A DNA stretch of 64,000 nt from Solen grandis. Lineage: Eukaryota > Mollusca > Bivalvia > Adapedonta > Solenidae. The stretch's first letter is position 1, and the number at the start of each line of letters is the position of its first letter. Made by a program: the position numbers and the translations under genes. Below the pieces are notes generated by a model that had not been told where the DNA came from, searched no databases, and saw only the letters and a list, made by a program, of their open reading frames with translations. The stretch is taken from contig CM037789.1 of the NCBI GenBank assembly GCA_021229015.1, positions 36,398,469-36,462,468 on the forward strand, in the 5' to 3' direction. This document shows positions 1 to 10,722 of this stretch, in pieces.

Positions 1-865
1 ATGTAACTTTGACACTTTGAAGATATTTAAAATGGAAATATTTCACCAAGAGTTTTTTTTCTCAATTTTTATTAATTTGGGAGAGATAAGCTGTATTTAA
101 GTTAACATTGCAGCCTATGAGAAATATACATTTTCTGTGAATATGAAAACTGAATTTGAGTTATGAGAAAAATTAACGGTAGAAAGATGCATTATATGAT
201 TCTGATTCAAATTTCATGAAAAAATCTAAACTTTACCGTAGAACAATGGAGAAAGTCACTTTTTTGTTTTCAGAGGGATAAACTATGACGCAAATTATCA
301 AGGGGAGGTAATAAAAGAACTTTGTCCATGTCATAACATGTCAATTTGCTCCTAGATTTCCATTGTTTGACATTTTAAAAGCTTATATTGTGAAGTGCAT
401 GTCTATGATAGGGTTCTTAGATTGGGTTTTATATATTAATTTATAACAAAAGATGAAATGATTGTTTGGGAGACAATGGAAAAGCAGAAAAGGAGAAAGC
501 AAACACAATTTGTAACTCTATATAATTGTTTAATTTTCCCCCATTCTGAAAAGATTGAAAGGATCGTTTGCTACCCGACAAAACCAGCCTTATCTAAACC
601 TACCATAATAACGCATCTTTAGGGTGTAAAAGATTACTAAGATGCATAACTATTTTTATAACCTTTTTTTAAGATACCCTAAACAATGGGCATATGGCGT
701 GACCCCTTTGAAATGGTTGAATTGTAATAAAACAACAATGTTTTATAAATGCATATTAAAAATTAACTTGTAAATGAAGCACATGATTAGCATACAAATG
801 TTACTAAGCGAACAACACCCATAAAAATGTTTCTGCAAAATGTCTCTGCGTCAGCAATAAATGTA
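1..865. other. AT-rich non-coding stretch
   Basis: No exon-like frame, RNA gene or repeat boundary could be supported here. The stretch lies beyond the distal end of the DIRS-like relic that begins at about 870. Confidence 0.5.
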
Positions 866-1132
866 TTCTTTATAACCTAAATGTAATGCAGGTGCCGCAA
901 ATAGCAATATGGCACCTAATAAGCACAAGCAACATATCCCTGGACCGACGCAGCTGATGGCCAAATGGGAGAGAAATGGATGAGGGCCCCGACTGAATCC
1001 ATCTCTGCCCGCCCAAAGCTGTAGCAAGGCCAACAAATAGGAACAAAACTAACAGGATCACCGCCCGCAACGCATTACAAAGCTCACTGAACCAAGGCTG
1101 ATTGCCTGTATAAAATGATAACCGACTCTTAT

Positions 1133-1609
1133 TTATCTAGAAACAAAGCATTGCCTGCCTCTGTTAAATGTACGCCGTCTTCTTTAAATACTTATCACAC
1201 TGCAAATTTGTGTGACGAAGGTAGAAACCGCCGTATTGCTTAGTAAGTTTAACAGCAAAAGTGTCGACCCGCTTTTCTAGTGAAACAAGGCTTTGTTCCC
1301 TCCCCAATGTCTAGGTAGAGTCTCTGACCAAATAATACGCACATCAGGCATGGATTGATTAATGAACATAAATAATTCTACTATTTTGTCTTTGATAGTT
1401 TTGATATCAGAGAAACCGAGTCGTTTCTCCCACATGGAGAATATGAAGTGGGGTGGCTGCACCATAGGTCTGCCTCGAGGCAAAGGCTGCTCCTGTCCGG
1501 GTGGCGCCTTGAAGACAGGAACGCGTTCTTTACAATGGACGACCAAACAGCACACATGAGGTAAACCTGTAATGACTTTGACAGCAGTCAAGCTTCTGCT
1601 GCCCGTCAT
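1133..1609 (-). pseudogene. SGNH/GDSL-esterase-like segment downstream of the recombinase
   Basis: The frame at 1277-1609 contains SDIKTIKDKIVELFMFINQS and then MPDVRIIWSETLPR, resembling the helix and strand before the last block of SGNH hydrolases. After a stop and a frame change, 1133-1189 reads FKEDGVHLTEAGNALFLDK, which matches the final DxxH block of that superfamily (Asp and His of the triad). The GDS block with the catalytic Ser was not found, so the N-terminal part is missing or unrecognised. Esterase-like domains are known in some retroelement ORFs. Association with a DIRS-type recombinase here is inferred from adjacency and shared strand. Confidence 0.6.
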
Positions 1610-1649
1610 GAGGAAACATATTGATAAAAAAAAATGAAAACTGTAGTGT

Positions 1650-2400
1650 TACCACGTGTAGTGCTAAACGCCGGATAACGTAAAGACTGTACTAAGGGTA
1701 TTCTAATCTGTTTTTTAAACTGGTCTAATGTATATAAGCATCTGATGACCACTCCGAGAGATTTGATGTCTGCTGCAGACCAACCTAATTTAGAAGCTGT
1801 CGTAGCAGCGCCCAAACGGAAACTATGTGACGGTAATTTTTGGAGATTTGGGTCTAAGACGACCAAGGCTTTCTCAGAACGGCAGAGAATTCATAACGGG
1901 TAAGAGTTTGGCCATTGAAATGGCAAAATAAAGGACCCTTGACTGGTGGTCTGACCGAGAGGTACGCCGAAAGAGCTCGGACTGGGCAAATAAGGGGATT
2001 GTGTTGCTTTCTTAACGTAATTGTTGTACCCTTACCGGACTGGTCTGTTTTTGAAATATTTAAATGGATGAGTAGAAACCCATTTTTAGACCACTGAATA
2101 TCACCAACTCCTAGGACTTTTGCAGATTTTTGTCGCCTTTACCGGACACAGTGATTTCACCGACTCTAAAGAAACCGAAAAACGCTAGGAAAAACGCTCT
2201 TGAATAGGGTAGATTCGTAAGCATCACGGCAAACTGTTGGAAGCTTAATCAGAATGCCCTGAAGGATGTCTACTGTCATAGGAAGCGGGTCCTTTTTTTT
2301 CTTTGCTGTGCGCTTTAACCCTGGAAATGTTTTTGTACTAGAAATGTATAGTTGGGTCTTGCAAAGATTGCAGTTGCAATGAAAACTGATTGCTGCCAAG
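1650..2400 (-). pseudogene. Tyrosine recombinase relic of the DIRS-like element
   Basis: Three blocks are seen. The N-terminal block (2166-2399) has a Lys-rich stretch then LPMTVDILQGIL and YESTLFKSVF, typical of the SAM-like arm of molluscan DIRS recombinases. The middle block (about 1900-2100) reads ISKTDQSGKG, CPVRALSAYLSVRPPVKGPL. The C-terminal block (about 1665-1866) reads SHSFRLGAATTASKLGWS, containing the His-x-x-Arg box. A one-base frame change separates the middle and C-terminal blocks. The catalytic Tyr expected just before an IRIP-like end is not visible; the local text is KKQIRIP. In intact elements the enzyme integrates circular DNA by site-specific recombination. Confidence 0.85.
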
Positions 2401-2749
2401 TATGTCTCTACTGTCTATAACTGACGTTCTGAAGAGAGAGAAAGGCGATGTAAAGGACGACTATATCGTGAGTGGATGGGGGCCATAACTCTGGAAAACC
2501 AATGTTTGACGAAAAACACGGAAATTTGAGAGACCGGTTACATATGCTTTTTTCGTATTTGGGGCCAGGAAGCGTTGATTAGTCGACCAGCCTCAGTTGG
2601 AGATCGTTGATAGGACAGTTTGGGTATGGGGAGAGCATCCAAATCAAGCCAACCGAAACTGGGCCCACTGTTTTCGAGAATTAGAATCAGCTATTTTATT
2701 CTTTTTATAAGGAATATGGACAGCTCTGAAAATAATGTTTAGCTTCATA

Positions 2750-3183
2750 CACATTGAGACGAATGGACGAACCACCTGCATTAATTGCTTGGATTTTGTA
2801 GATTGTTTGTTAAGACTTGTACCAGGGCCTCGTTATCTATAAACAGGGTAACTTTCTTATTTTACAGCTGCCGTCCCACAGATGAATTGCCAGAAAGACT
2901 GGAATCATTTCAAGAAAAGTCATATCGTGCATGACCGATTGACCAATCTAAGCCTAAGACCATTGGAAAAATACCACTGACCATCCAAGAAACATGCAGC
3001 CCCAGCTTCTTCAGCGCCGGCTGCGTCCGTGTAAAGACGCAAATCGTCACTTGAAAACCAAACTGCTTGCGGTATGTAGGTCACACAATTAAAATCTTTC
3101 AAAAAATCTGGCCAGACTAAAAGATCTTCTTTCATTTCACCAGAAACCCTGAGAACATGGTGTGGTTTCTTTAGGGGTATCAT
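2750..3183 (-). pseudogene. RNase H relic of the DIRS-like element
   Basis: The frame at 2920-3183 carries LRLYTDAAG (about 3015-3041), matching the first catalytic Asp strand of retroelement RNase H, followed by a Gly/Ala-rich strand and GQWYFSNG. Further along, in a changed frame near 2800-2850, the text reads LFIDNEALVQVL, the second RNase H signature with an Asp-Asn pair. A stop follows soon after (NPSN then stop). In intact elements this domain removes the RNA template after reverse transcription. It sits directly downstream of the RT relic, as expected in DIRS elements. Confidence 0.8.
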
Positions 3184-3248
3184 TGCATCGTAAAAACGGC
3201 GAAGAAAGGCTCGGCTGGAGCGAAAGGTTGTCCCAAAAATTAAGTTTG

Positions 3249-3745
3249 CTACAAGGCTTGCAACTCTTTAAGGGACACTTTTTTTTCTCGTAAGAAAGTA
3301 CATGTATTTAATAAAACCTCTAATTCGGCTATTTTGTGACATGGTATACGGACAGACATTTTATTAGTGTCTAATTTTAGACCAAGAAAATTAGGATGGT
3401 GGTCGGGTTGATTGATTTTTCCTCGGCATTGGAATCCCCAGTTCTTTGCATGTAGACTCAAAAGTGTCAACCAATAACCTGCACCTTAATAAAATCATCA
3501 AGAAGGTAGGCTATTGAATTGTTATTTGCTCTTTTTGCAACAAGCCAATGAAGGAAACTAGAAAATTTCTCAAACAGATAGGCACTCTGGCTAAGGCCCA
3601 TTGGTAGAAATTTTATCAATGAAATAGTCATTACTTACTTAATGCCCAACAAAGGGAAATCCTCTGTTCGAATGGGGAGTAACCTGTATGTTGATTTCAA
3701 GTCGCGCTTAGCGATTAAAGCTCCCTGACCTAAACTGTAGACCAT
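3249..3745 (-). pseudogene. Reverse transcriptase relic (DIRS-type)
   Basis: A frame starting at 3745 reads LGQGALIAKRDLKSTYRLLP, the RT motif A region with its catalytic Asp, and ends in a stop near 3635. A second frame (about 3480-3620) reads FLPMGLSQSAYLFEKFSSFL (motif B) and then YLLDDFI (about 3486-3507), which is the catalytic YxDD box with one extra Leu. A third frame (3249-3470) contains FLGLKLDTNKMSVRIP, typical of the segment just after the palm in DIRS and Ty3-like enzymes. At least two frameshifts or stops separate these parts, so no active enzyme can be made. In an intact element this enzyme copies the RNA intermediate into DNA. Confidence 0.85.
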
Positions 3746-3759
3746 TCTGGTAACTTAGT

Positions 3760-5205
3760 CAAAGAAGTGTACTGCACTGAACAAAACTGAGGATGAATAC
3801 TATCGTTTATACTAGAACCATGTATGTATATTGTCTTGGAAAACATTTGCGACAATCAGAACAGGTTTTATTAGATATGTGTTTTGCCATGCGTAGAGGC
3901 GAAAACCTAAACAAAATAGGGTTTCAGGTTTTCTTCATTTTGTAAATAACTTTTTTATACAAAGTCATAATTTAAAAAAAAAAACACAAAAAAACAATGT
4001 TTGTTTGGAAATACATTTAAACATGAAACATTTCATACACTTCATTTTATTATCCAATTATTTTGAAAAGCTGTTAAGATATTGAAGCTTAAACCTCAAG
4101 ATAACGTAAAAATTGAGAAGAATGAAACAATTCATTTCGATTTCTCCGTATAAATTTGTAATGCCTGATCATTAAGAATCTGAAAACCATTGAAGCGCCA
4201 GGATTCTGGTTAATATTTTTCATAATACACTCATATCTTTTTGCCGACCGGTGATTCCCTGTTCGTATTTCATATCTTAGTAGATCAGATAATATGCTAT
4301 CCATATACAAAGAATCGGGAAATTCTAAATGTTTAGAAAAAAAATGAAACTGTTGTTATCGTCTATAAACCTATTCAAAATCTACCGAGCTCCGGCCGTT
4401 GTTCGCCTGACATTTGACGGACGCCAAACAGAGGCTCGTACGGAAACAGTCCGGCATTTAGAAAATAGACCGGTCTTCTGCGGACAGCTGTAGCAGTATC
4501 GTAAAATCATCGGCAGGACTCATCGGCAGGACTATTTGCAATTACCGTCCGATAGATGCCGACAAAGAGCGAAAATGTTTATTTAAAGTTCAAACAAACC
4601 GGCTGACTAACCCTCCCCCGGACGCCGCAGTTATTCAATCGATCTATAATATTTTGTCGGGCGATTATATCATGATCTGAATACTCCGGCCGATTCCAGG
4701 CGTCGGGTTAAATGTGACCGTAGCATCGTATATGCGATAAATGCCCATTCTAATCATGGTGTGATTACGTTCACCATGTTTAACTTCAACTGAATTCGAT
4801 GCCTGTCATATGGAATTAATTGTTCTATATTTAAAAGTTCCAAAATGGTGTGTAATTTTGTTTTATAAATATATGTGCGATGTCCTAAAGTAAAGGCTTT
4901 ATGACATGCCCGGCATCACAATTTCTTTTCAGTATTATCATTTAATGTTAAATATCCGATATTGAATAAATATTTAACATATGTTCAAACTTAATAAGTT
5001 GCTAAGTACATGTTGAAATGCGTATACATTTGGTTCATGCAACTCTGATTTTAGATGCACATTTTTTCATTAACACTAGTAAGTCTAGTGTAGTAATCAT
5101 ATTTACGCATACATGGCTTTGGTTGTTTTGGGTTTACTATTTTACCGACATTATGTTAGTAGATTGGAGGACTTTTTCTCTGCTCAAAACAGATATACAG
5201 TTTCC
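3760..5205. other. AT-rich non-coding stretch
   Basis: No coding frame with family features, no RNA gene and no clear element ends were found. A GC-richer patch near 4380-4700 has no recognisable content. Confidence 0.45.
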
Positions 5206-5207
5206 CC

Positions 5208-5297
5208 ACTAAGTATCACGCCGTAGACAAGTGGCATGATACTACTCCAAGTCACATTATCCTGACACCGGGACAACCAGTCCTGGAACTAAAAAAA
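5208..5297 (-). repeat. SINE fragment, family 1
   Basis: The text from 'agtatcacgccgtagac' to 'accagtcctggaact' matches the middle of the full-length copy at 60980-61292 in the same orientation. Only the body is present; the tRNA-like head and the tail are missing. Confidence 0.65.
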
Positions 5298-5366
5298 TGC
5301 AAATATTCAAAGCTTTGTTTTACTAGATATCCCATATTCTTTTATAAATAAAGTCATATCTATATA

Positions 5367-6335
5367 CAGTGAAGATTCGTTTATCCGGAAACGTCCGTTC
5401 CCGGTGAAATTTCCGGATTAACGAATTTTCCGGATTAAAAATTCAACCATATATGACCTATCATAGAGATGTATATACACATATTCACACTGAAAATACG
5501 AAAACGATCTTTTTGTTCAAAAATATGCTTATGAAATGTGTATGTTATTGTGTATGTTTTTAATGTATGCATGAAAATGTAAAAAAAAGAATTAAAAAAA
5601 CACGAACAAATAAACTGTTTACTCTTTATTTAACGCCAAAAGTGTAGCACAGACATAGCACATACATGTACACTCGATGTACATTTCAGTATAACAGAAC
5701 ACAGCACTAAAAAGTTCACCTCTTAAAAGATTCAGTCAGTTTTAACTGGTGAGACTCTCAACTGCAACGATCCTGCAGCTGTTTCATGACCGCCACAGAT
5801 CGTCTAGGGATCGCTTATCAAAGAATATCAACAAATTTTGCCGCGCGTCAGCAATCACCGCGCGTCGGCAATAGTAATTATCCATCATTGGTAATAAATC
5901 GACCACAATTTAAGTGCTTGTACATAATTGTTAGTGTTTTAGCCCACACGTTTCACACGTGTCCTTCACTTCCGCTTATAACAAGAACGATTCTGTCGGG
6001 CGCTATTGTCGTAGGCGCGAATCTCCTGGGGCATGGAGCAAAGACCGGATTAAGGTGTCAAAATACAGTTAATAGTTTACAGTTTTATTTGAGGCAAAAT
6101 CGGCAGTATCCCGCCTTTGGCCACATACAATTGTATAAAATGGCAAGTACAAAACATAAGTAATAAAAATACAGGTAAAATATAGATCCGTCCCCGAAAA
6201 TGTATTTCCGGATGCGGACTACGAAATTCCGGACTAAACGTAACAATTTGTGCTTAAAAATTCCGTTCCTACAAAAAAATGACCGGATCGTGAAAAAACC
6301 GGATTACCGGAGCGCGGATTAATGAGACTTCACTG
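5367..6335. mobile_element. Pogo/Tigger-like non-autonomous DNA transposon, 969 bp
   Basis: The ends are inverted: the left starts CAGTGAAGATTCGTTTATCC and the right ends with a matching complement finishing CTTCACTG. Both ends are flanked by TA, the target duplication of the Tc1/mariner-pogo superfamily. Just inside the left end 'TTTCCGGATTAA' occurs twice. The interior is far too short for a full DDE transposase, and the longest inner frame (5786-6163) has no recognisable domain. A relative with the same terminal design lies at 38615-39538. Confidence 0.8.
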
Positions 6336-6337
6336 TA

Positions 6338-6960
6338 TAAATGCAATATTTAATACCAGAAATTATTGAGTTTTTGTAAATTCATCAATACAGAAGAAAT
6401 GCAAAATCTGTATACAAAATCTAAGAACCCTAAGACTCTGTTTTACATACGGAAGCTTGGTGAATCATGAACCGAATCTCCAAAAGCGTAATATACCGAA
6501 TAGCTTCTGTGACAAGTAACAATGGTATTGATTGACAAAGTCTTTGACTGCACGAGTGCATCCATGTGACGTACTTTTTCAGTTGTATGACATGGCCGCA
6601 ATGGTATTATTTAGTTTTCTAGACTAAAATATCTGGCAGGTATTGTTGTTGTTTTGGAGTTTACTTTCACTGCGGATCAATATTTTTGATTTATTATTCT
6701 GATTCCTATATGGCCCACCGCTTCACTTTGCGTCATGTTGTAACTATAAACATAGTAACAACGATGAAGTAGATTTGTCCTCCTTTGGTCTGTTTATGAT
6801 AAATTTACATGATACGGAAGTTTATACTTATGACAATGAAATGGACCATTCATAAAATATAGCATAAAGTAAACACCGACGTCGTTCGTTCTATGTCAGG
6901 TTTGCCGTCGTTGCTAAGGTGTTTAGACAATTTGATTATGCTTAAATACATTAAGTATAG
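6338..6960. other. Non-coding stretch, nothing identified
   Basis: No exon-like frames or repeat ends are visible between the pogo-like element and the 38-bp minisatellite. Confidence 0.45.
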
Positions 6961-6964
6961 ACTT

Positions 6965-7115
6965 CGTCCATGTTGGTGAATGATGAGCGTAGACCTATAA
7001 GTTATCAATGTTGGTATATGCTGAGTGTAGACCTATATGTTATCAATGTTGGTATATGGTGAGTGTAGACCTATATGTTATCAATGTTGGTATATGGTGA
7101 GTGTAGACCTATATG
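6965..7115. repeat. 38-bp minisatellite, left part
   Basis: About four copies of a 38-bp unit built around 'TTATCAATGTTGGTATATGG' and 'AGTGTAGACC'. The array is split here by the foldback element at 7116-8042 and resumes at 8043. Confidence 0.9.
7110..7115. repeat. Target site duplication, left copy
   Basis: TATATG, repeated at 8043-8048 on the other side of the foldback element. Confidence 0.8.
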
Positions 7116-8042
7116 TATGGTGGCTGATTTCTGCCATTTCGTGTTGTCGTGTCTTCGCCCCGAAAGGCGAAAGGCGAAAAACGAAAACATGCCATATTGT
7201 CGTTATTTCGCCTGTCGCCTTTCGGGCGAAGACACGACAACACGAAACATGTCAGGCGAAATAACGAAATTTTAACAGGCGAAAGGACGAAAAAGTTTTC
7301 CTTTGAATGTTTCGTGCCCGCGGGTCGAAACCTTTCGTGTTGGCGCCCTTGTTTGTCGTGTCTTCGTGTCTTTGCCCCGAAACGCGAAAGGCGAAATAAC
7401 GACAATGTTGCAGATTTCGTGTTGTCGTCCTTTCGCCTCGAAAGGCGAAAGTCGAAATAACGAAAAGGATTGTACGTTTCAGGTATAAATTTATACTTAT
7501 ACGTAAGCATCAACATATAATGTGTATTAAAACATCAATTTTATTACTCAAAAGGATTTATCGGCGTATATATTCTGCTGCAGTGAAATAAAGCTTATCT
7601 TCACCTGACATTGTTGATATTTACAAAAATATGCATATGTGTAAACGTTCTGCGCATGTCTACCGGAAGGCGAAACCCGAAACGTTGTCATTTTCGTTAT
7701 TTCGACTTTCGCCTTTCGAGGCGAAAGGACGACAACACGAAATCTGCAACGTTGTCGTTATTTCGCCTTTCGCGTTTCGGGCGAAGACATGAAGACACGA
7801 CAAACAAAGGGCGCCAACACGAAAGGTTTCGACCGTGGACACGAAACATTCAAAGGCGAAACTTTTCGTCCTTTCGCCTGTTAAAATTTCGTTATTTCGC
7901 CTGACATGTTTCGTGTTGTCGTGTCTTCGCCCCGAAAGGCGACAGGCGAAAAAACGACAATATGGCATGTTTTCGTTATTTCGCCTTTCGCCTTTCGGGG
8001 CGAAGACACGACAACACGAAATGGCAGAAATCAGCCACCATA
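7116..8042. mobile_element. 927-bp foldback (long inverted-repeat) element
   Basis: The element begins TATGGTGGCTGATTTCTGCC and ends with its complement, finishing CAGCCACCATA. The left arm (7116 to about 7468) is the approximate reverse complement of the right arm (about 7677 to 8042); a non-palindromic centre of about 200 bp separates them. Both arms are rich in CGAAAGGCGAAA-type subrepeats and in 'GTGTTGTCGTGTCTTCG' motifs, so they also fold internally. The 6-bp sequence TATATG occurs at 7110-7115 and again at 8043-8048; removing the element and one copy restores a normal minisatellite unit. No protein is predicted: the inner frames follow from the subrepeats. Confidence 0.9.
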
Positions 8043-8280
8043 TATATGTTATCAATGTTGGTATATAGTCAGTGTAGACCTATATGTTATCAATGTTGGT
8101 ATATGGTGAGTGTAGACCTATATGTTATCAATGTTGGTATATGGTCAGTGTAGACCTATGTTATCAATGTTGGTATATGGTCAGTGTAGACCTATATGTT
8201 ATCAATGTTGGTATATGGTCAGTGTAGACTTATATGTTATCAATGTTGGTATATGGTGAGTGCAGACCTATATATGGAAC
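8043..8280. repeat. 38-bp minisatellite, right part
   Basis: Six copies of the same unit as at 6965-7115, with 'ggtgag' and 'ggtcag' variants. It begins with the right target duplication TATATG (8043-8048). Confidence 0.9.
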
Positions 8281-9087
8281 ACCACAGCTGTCTTATGTTC
8301 GGTATTGATGTTTAGATGGGTCCACATAGCATTTTGAGGGATCGTTTTATCATATGGAGTTGTAAATTGTGTGAAGTTATAAATACATTATGCGTGATTG
8401 TTAAGTCATTATATGGGGCTGTAACATCATCATGTGGGGTTGATTTGCCATTTTGGGTGGTGCAGTTGTCCTTCTGTGATGTCCACTTGACTTAATGTGT
8501 AGTGTAGTTGTCCTTCTGTGATGTCCACTTGACTTAATGTGTGGTGCAGTTGTCCTTCTGTGATGTCCACTTGACTTTGGTGAGTTGTTCACTTCTGTGA
8601 TGTCCACTTGACTTGCTGTGTGGTGCCGTTGTCCTTCTGTTATGTCCACTTGACTTTGTCATCGGTTGATTAGAATTACATCCTGTTCATTAATATGCTG
8701 TCATGTACAGGTAGTATGCTGTGATGTTGTTCTCTCCTTTGTGGTTCATTCGGCACATGTACTGTTCCGATGAAGTCCGAAATGTTGCGCATTGACGACA
8801 CCGAGTTGGACATTTCCTTATTTTTATTTCTTTTATGTTGGATGTTAAGGAACACACCCAAATTGTAAGATTCCTTTGTGTTAGACAATATACAAACAAG
8901 TATATTTACCAACTTTTGAAGTTGCAAAGACTCACATTCTAGTTTTTTATTTATTTTTTTTTGTAAATTCTCAATAAAAAAAATGCAGTTTTAGTTAAAA
9001 AAAAATGCAAACATGTTATGTTTTGCATTTTAATTTTACATTTTAAGATTTCTTTTTTACATCAGTGAATTTCATCTGAAAAGATTA
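8281..9087 (+). repeat. Inverted duplication, left copy
   Basis: This unique-looking sequence next to the 38-bp array recurs in reverse orientation at 12455-13283 (matching 8281 to about 8945) and at 10615-10722 (matching about 8961-9087). The matches are colinear. Even the adjoining 38-bp unit is present at 13258-13283. It could be two copies of one unknown element or a segmental inverted duplication. Confidence 0.8.
8452..8660. repeat. 42-bp tandem repeat
   Basis: About five copies of a unit containing 'GTCCTTCTGTGATGTCCACT' and 'TGACTTAATGTGTGGTGCAG'. Inverted counterparts occur at about 12830-12990. Confidence 0.8.
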
Positions 9088-10140
9088 ATAATAAACCGCG
9101 ATCCTTGGCGAGCGTTTTTTATTTTCTAAACCGAGCAGGATAAACTTATCTTCATTCAATTCAATTCAATTCAATATCTTTATTTCCACCATTGTATGAT
9201 GATATGCATAAAATGTACAAAGAGAGAAGGAAAAGATTAAGTATTTTACTCGTTCGTCATAAAGACAATCAATTGTATAAGTCAAAAAATTTGACTTTCA
9301 TGACAAACTTAATATTTATTGTCCGACTCAGACAATTGTATAAAAATAGATACGAGAGCCGCAGAAAGTCAGTACGCTTGTCATCAGCTAAACAATGAAA
9401 CTTCTGGCACCTAAAAGAGTATAAAAGAAATGATGTTTTTCCAGTGAACAAAGCATACATGCAAGCTCTGCATCAAGATTTACAATATTCAACATATAAA
9501 CACATCGATCTTGACAAAAGGAAGAACATTCATATACTTGATGTATAACCACATTGTCAGTATATTCACTGCATTCATTACATTGGCTTATACTATCGAT
9601 AAGTACTTTGCACCAGAGTCTTGCAATGAAAAGCCGACATATTTATACTGATTACAATCAAACACGAAGTATACACTTGCCACTGTAATGGATTGGTGCA
9701 ACATATTAAACATTTTGAAGTCGTCATCTGATGATGTCCTTTCTTTCCACTGCCTTTCATCCATCGAGTATACTGAAGCTTTTATAAACCTTTTCCATTG
9801 AAGTTTCGATGGAAGAGTATCAGGGCGTAATAATACTGAATTAATTAAGTTATGCAATCAAGAGTACTCAGAATATGACAAATATCAGGGATAAAACCAA
9901 GTTTAACGTTTTGTAGTTCACATATTGGAAATACATGTGTAAGAAAATGTTTCTGCTAGTACAGTTGTTGTCTAGGCTTAAAATCAAATGTAAGAATAGA
10001 AGTTTTTTAATAATGACTGTAGTGTAAAGCTTATGAAGTCCAAGCATTGATTCGCACATATCTGAACGGGTGCGTACAGGAAAACCTTGGATTTTCTTAA
10101 CAATGAAATGCTGCACTTTATTGATAGTACAAATATCAAC
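9088..10140. other. Non-coding spacer of the inverted duplication
   Basis: A short (CAATT)n run at about 9153-9175 is followed by 'CTTTATTTCCA'. The same arrangement recurs at about 24785-24820, suggesting the 3' end of a dispersed retroelement. No gene is supported. Confidence 0.5.
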
Positions 10141-10147
10141 ATTAACA

Positions 10148-10312
10148 GGAGGGGAAGACCTGGAATGAACGGAGGCATTCGGGTAGTACCACCGACCTAC
10201 CGCAAGCCAGCTGGAAGGCTTCCTCACATGAAAATCCTAATGACCCTGCCGGGATACGAAACCACGCGGTGAGGGGCTGAGAGAGTGTTAAAGTTCGATA
10301 GGCAGTTTATAT
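10148..10312 (-). repeat. tRNA-derived SINE, family 2 (minus strand)
   Basis: Reverse complement of the body and head seen at 25693-25941, including 'CTACCGCAAGCCAGCTGGAA' and 'CCTGCCGGGATACGAA', the degenerate B box. The tail end beyond the 'ggggaagacctgg' segment is not clear. Confidence 0.8.
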
Positions 10313-10614
10313 ACCACAATGTAAGTCTGGTGGTAGGATAAACTGTATTCAACAACTTTCAACAACTTTTGATAAAATTTGTTGAAATTATTATAATGAT
10401 CAATGAAACACCCTTTTTAAACGCCTTTTCTTGTAACTAAAAACTTTTTATTGAGAATTAAGTAAAAAATGCATAATAAAATATAAACATTTCGCTTAGA
10501 CAATTGAACAAAACAGATAGGTTTCTTTGATTTCCATTCACTTGCAATACCTTTTACTAATTACAGTTTTGTCATGTTGTAAAATGCAATGTATTTTATC
10601 AGGAGATATTTTCT

Positions 10615-10722
10615 TTATCTTTTCAGATGAAATCCACTGATGTAAGAAAATTCTAAAAAGCAAAACATAGTTATATTTGCTTTTTTAACATAAACTGCAT
10701 TTTTATTGAGAATTTGCATAAG
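10615..10722 (-). repeat. Inverted duplication, right copy, distal piece
   Basis: Reverse complement of about 8961-9087, recognisable by 'TTTTCAGATGAAATCCACTG' and 'TTTTTATTGAGAATTT'. It is separated from the main right copy by about 1.7 kb. Confidence 0.7.

Larger units (their letters stand above)
870..3745 (-). mobile_element. Degenerate DIRS-like (tyrosine recombinase) retroelement
   Basis: Read on the minus strand, the pieces appear in the order reverse transcriptase, RNase H, tyrosine recombinase, SGNH-esterase-like segment. RT followed by RNase H and a tyrosine recombinase instead of a DDE integrase is the hallmark of DIRS-type retrotransposons. Every part carries stop codons or frame changes, so the copy is dead. 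No gag-like frame or terminal repeat was recognised, and both outer limits are approximate. The assignment of the RT, RNase H and recombinase rests on visible motifs. Including the SGNH segment in the same element is inferred from orientation and adjacency. Confidence 0.8.

Noticed and set aside
5786..6163. 125-codon frame inside the pogo-like element as a transposase
   Set aside because: No DDE or helix-turn-helix motif is visible, and the element is too short for a full transposase.
7109..8068. Arg/Ser-rich frames on both strands in the foldback element
   Set aside because: They arise from CGAAAGGCGAAA subrepeats in inverted arms and appear in mirror image on the two strands.
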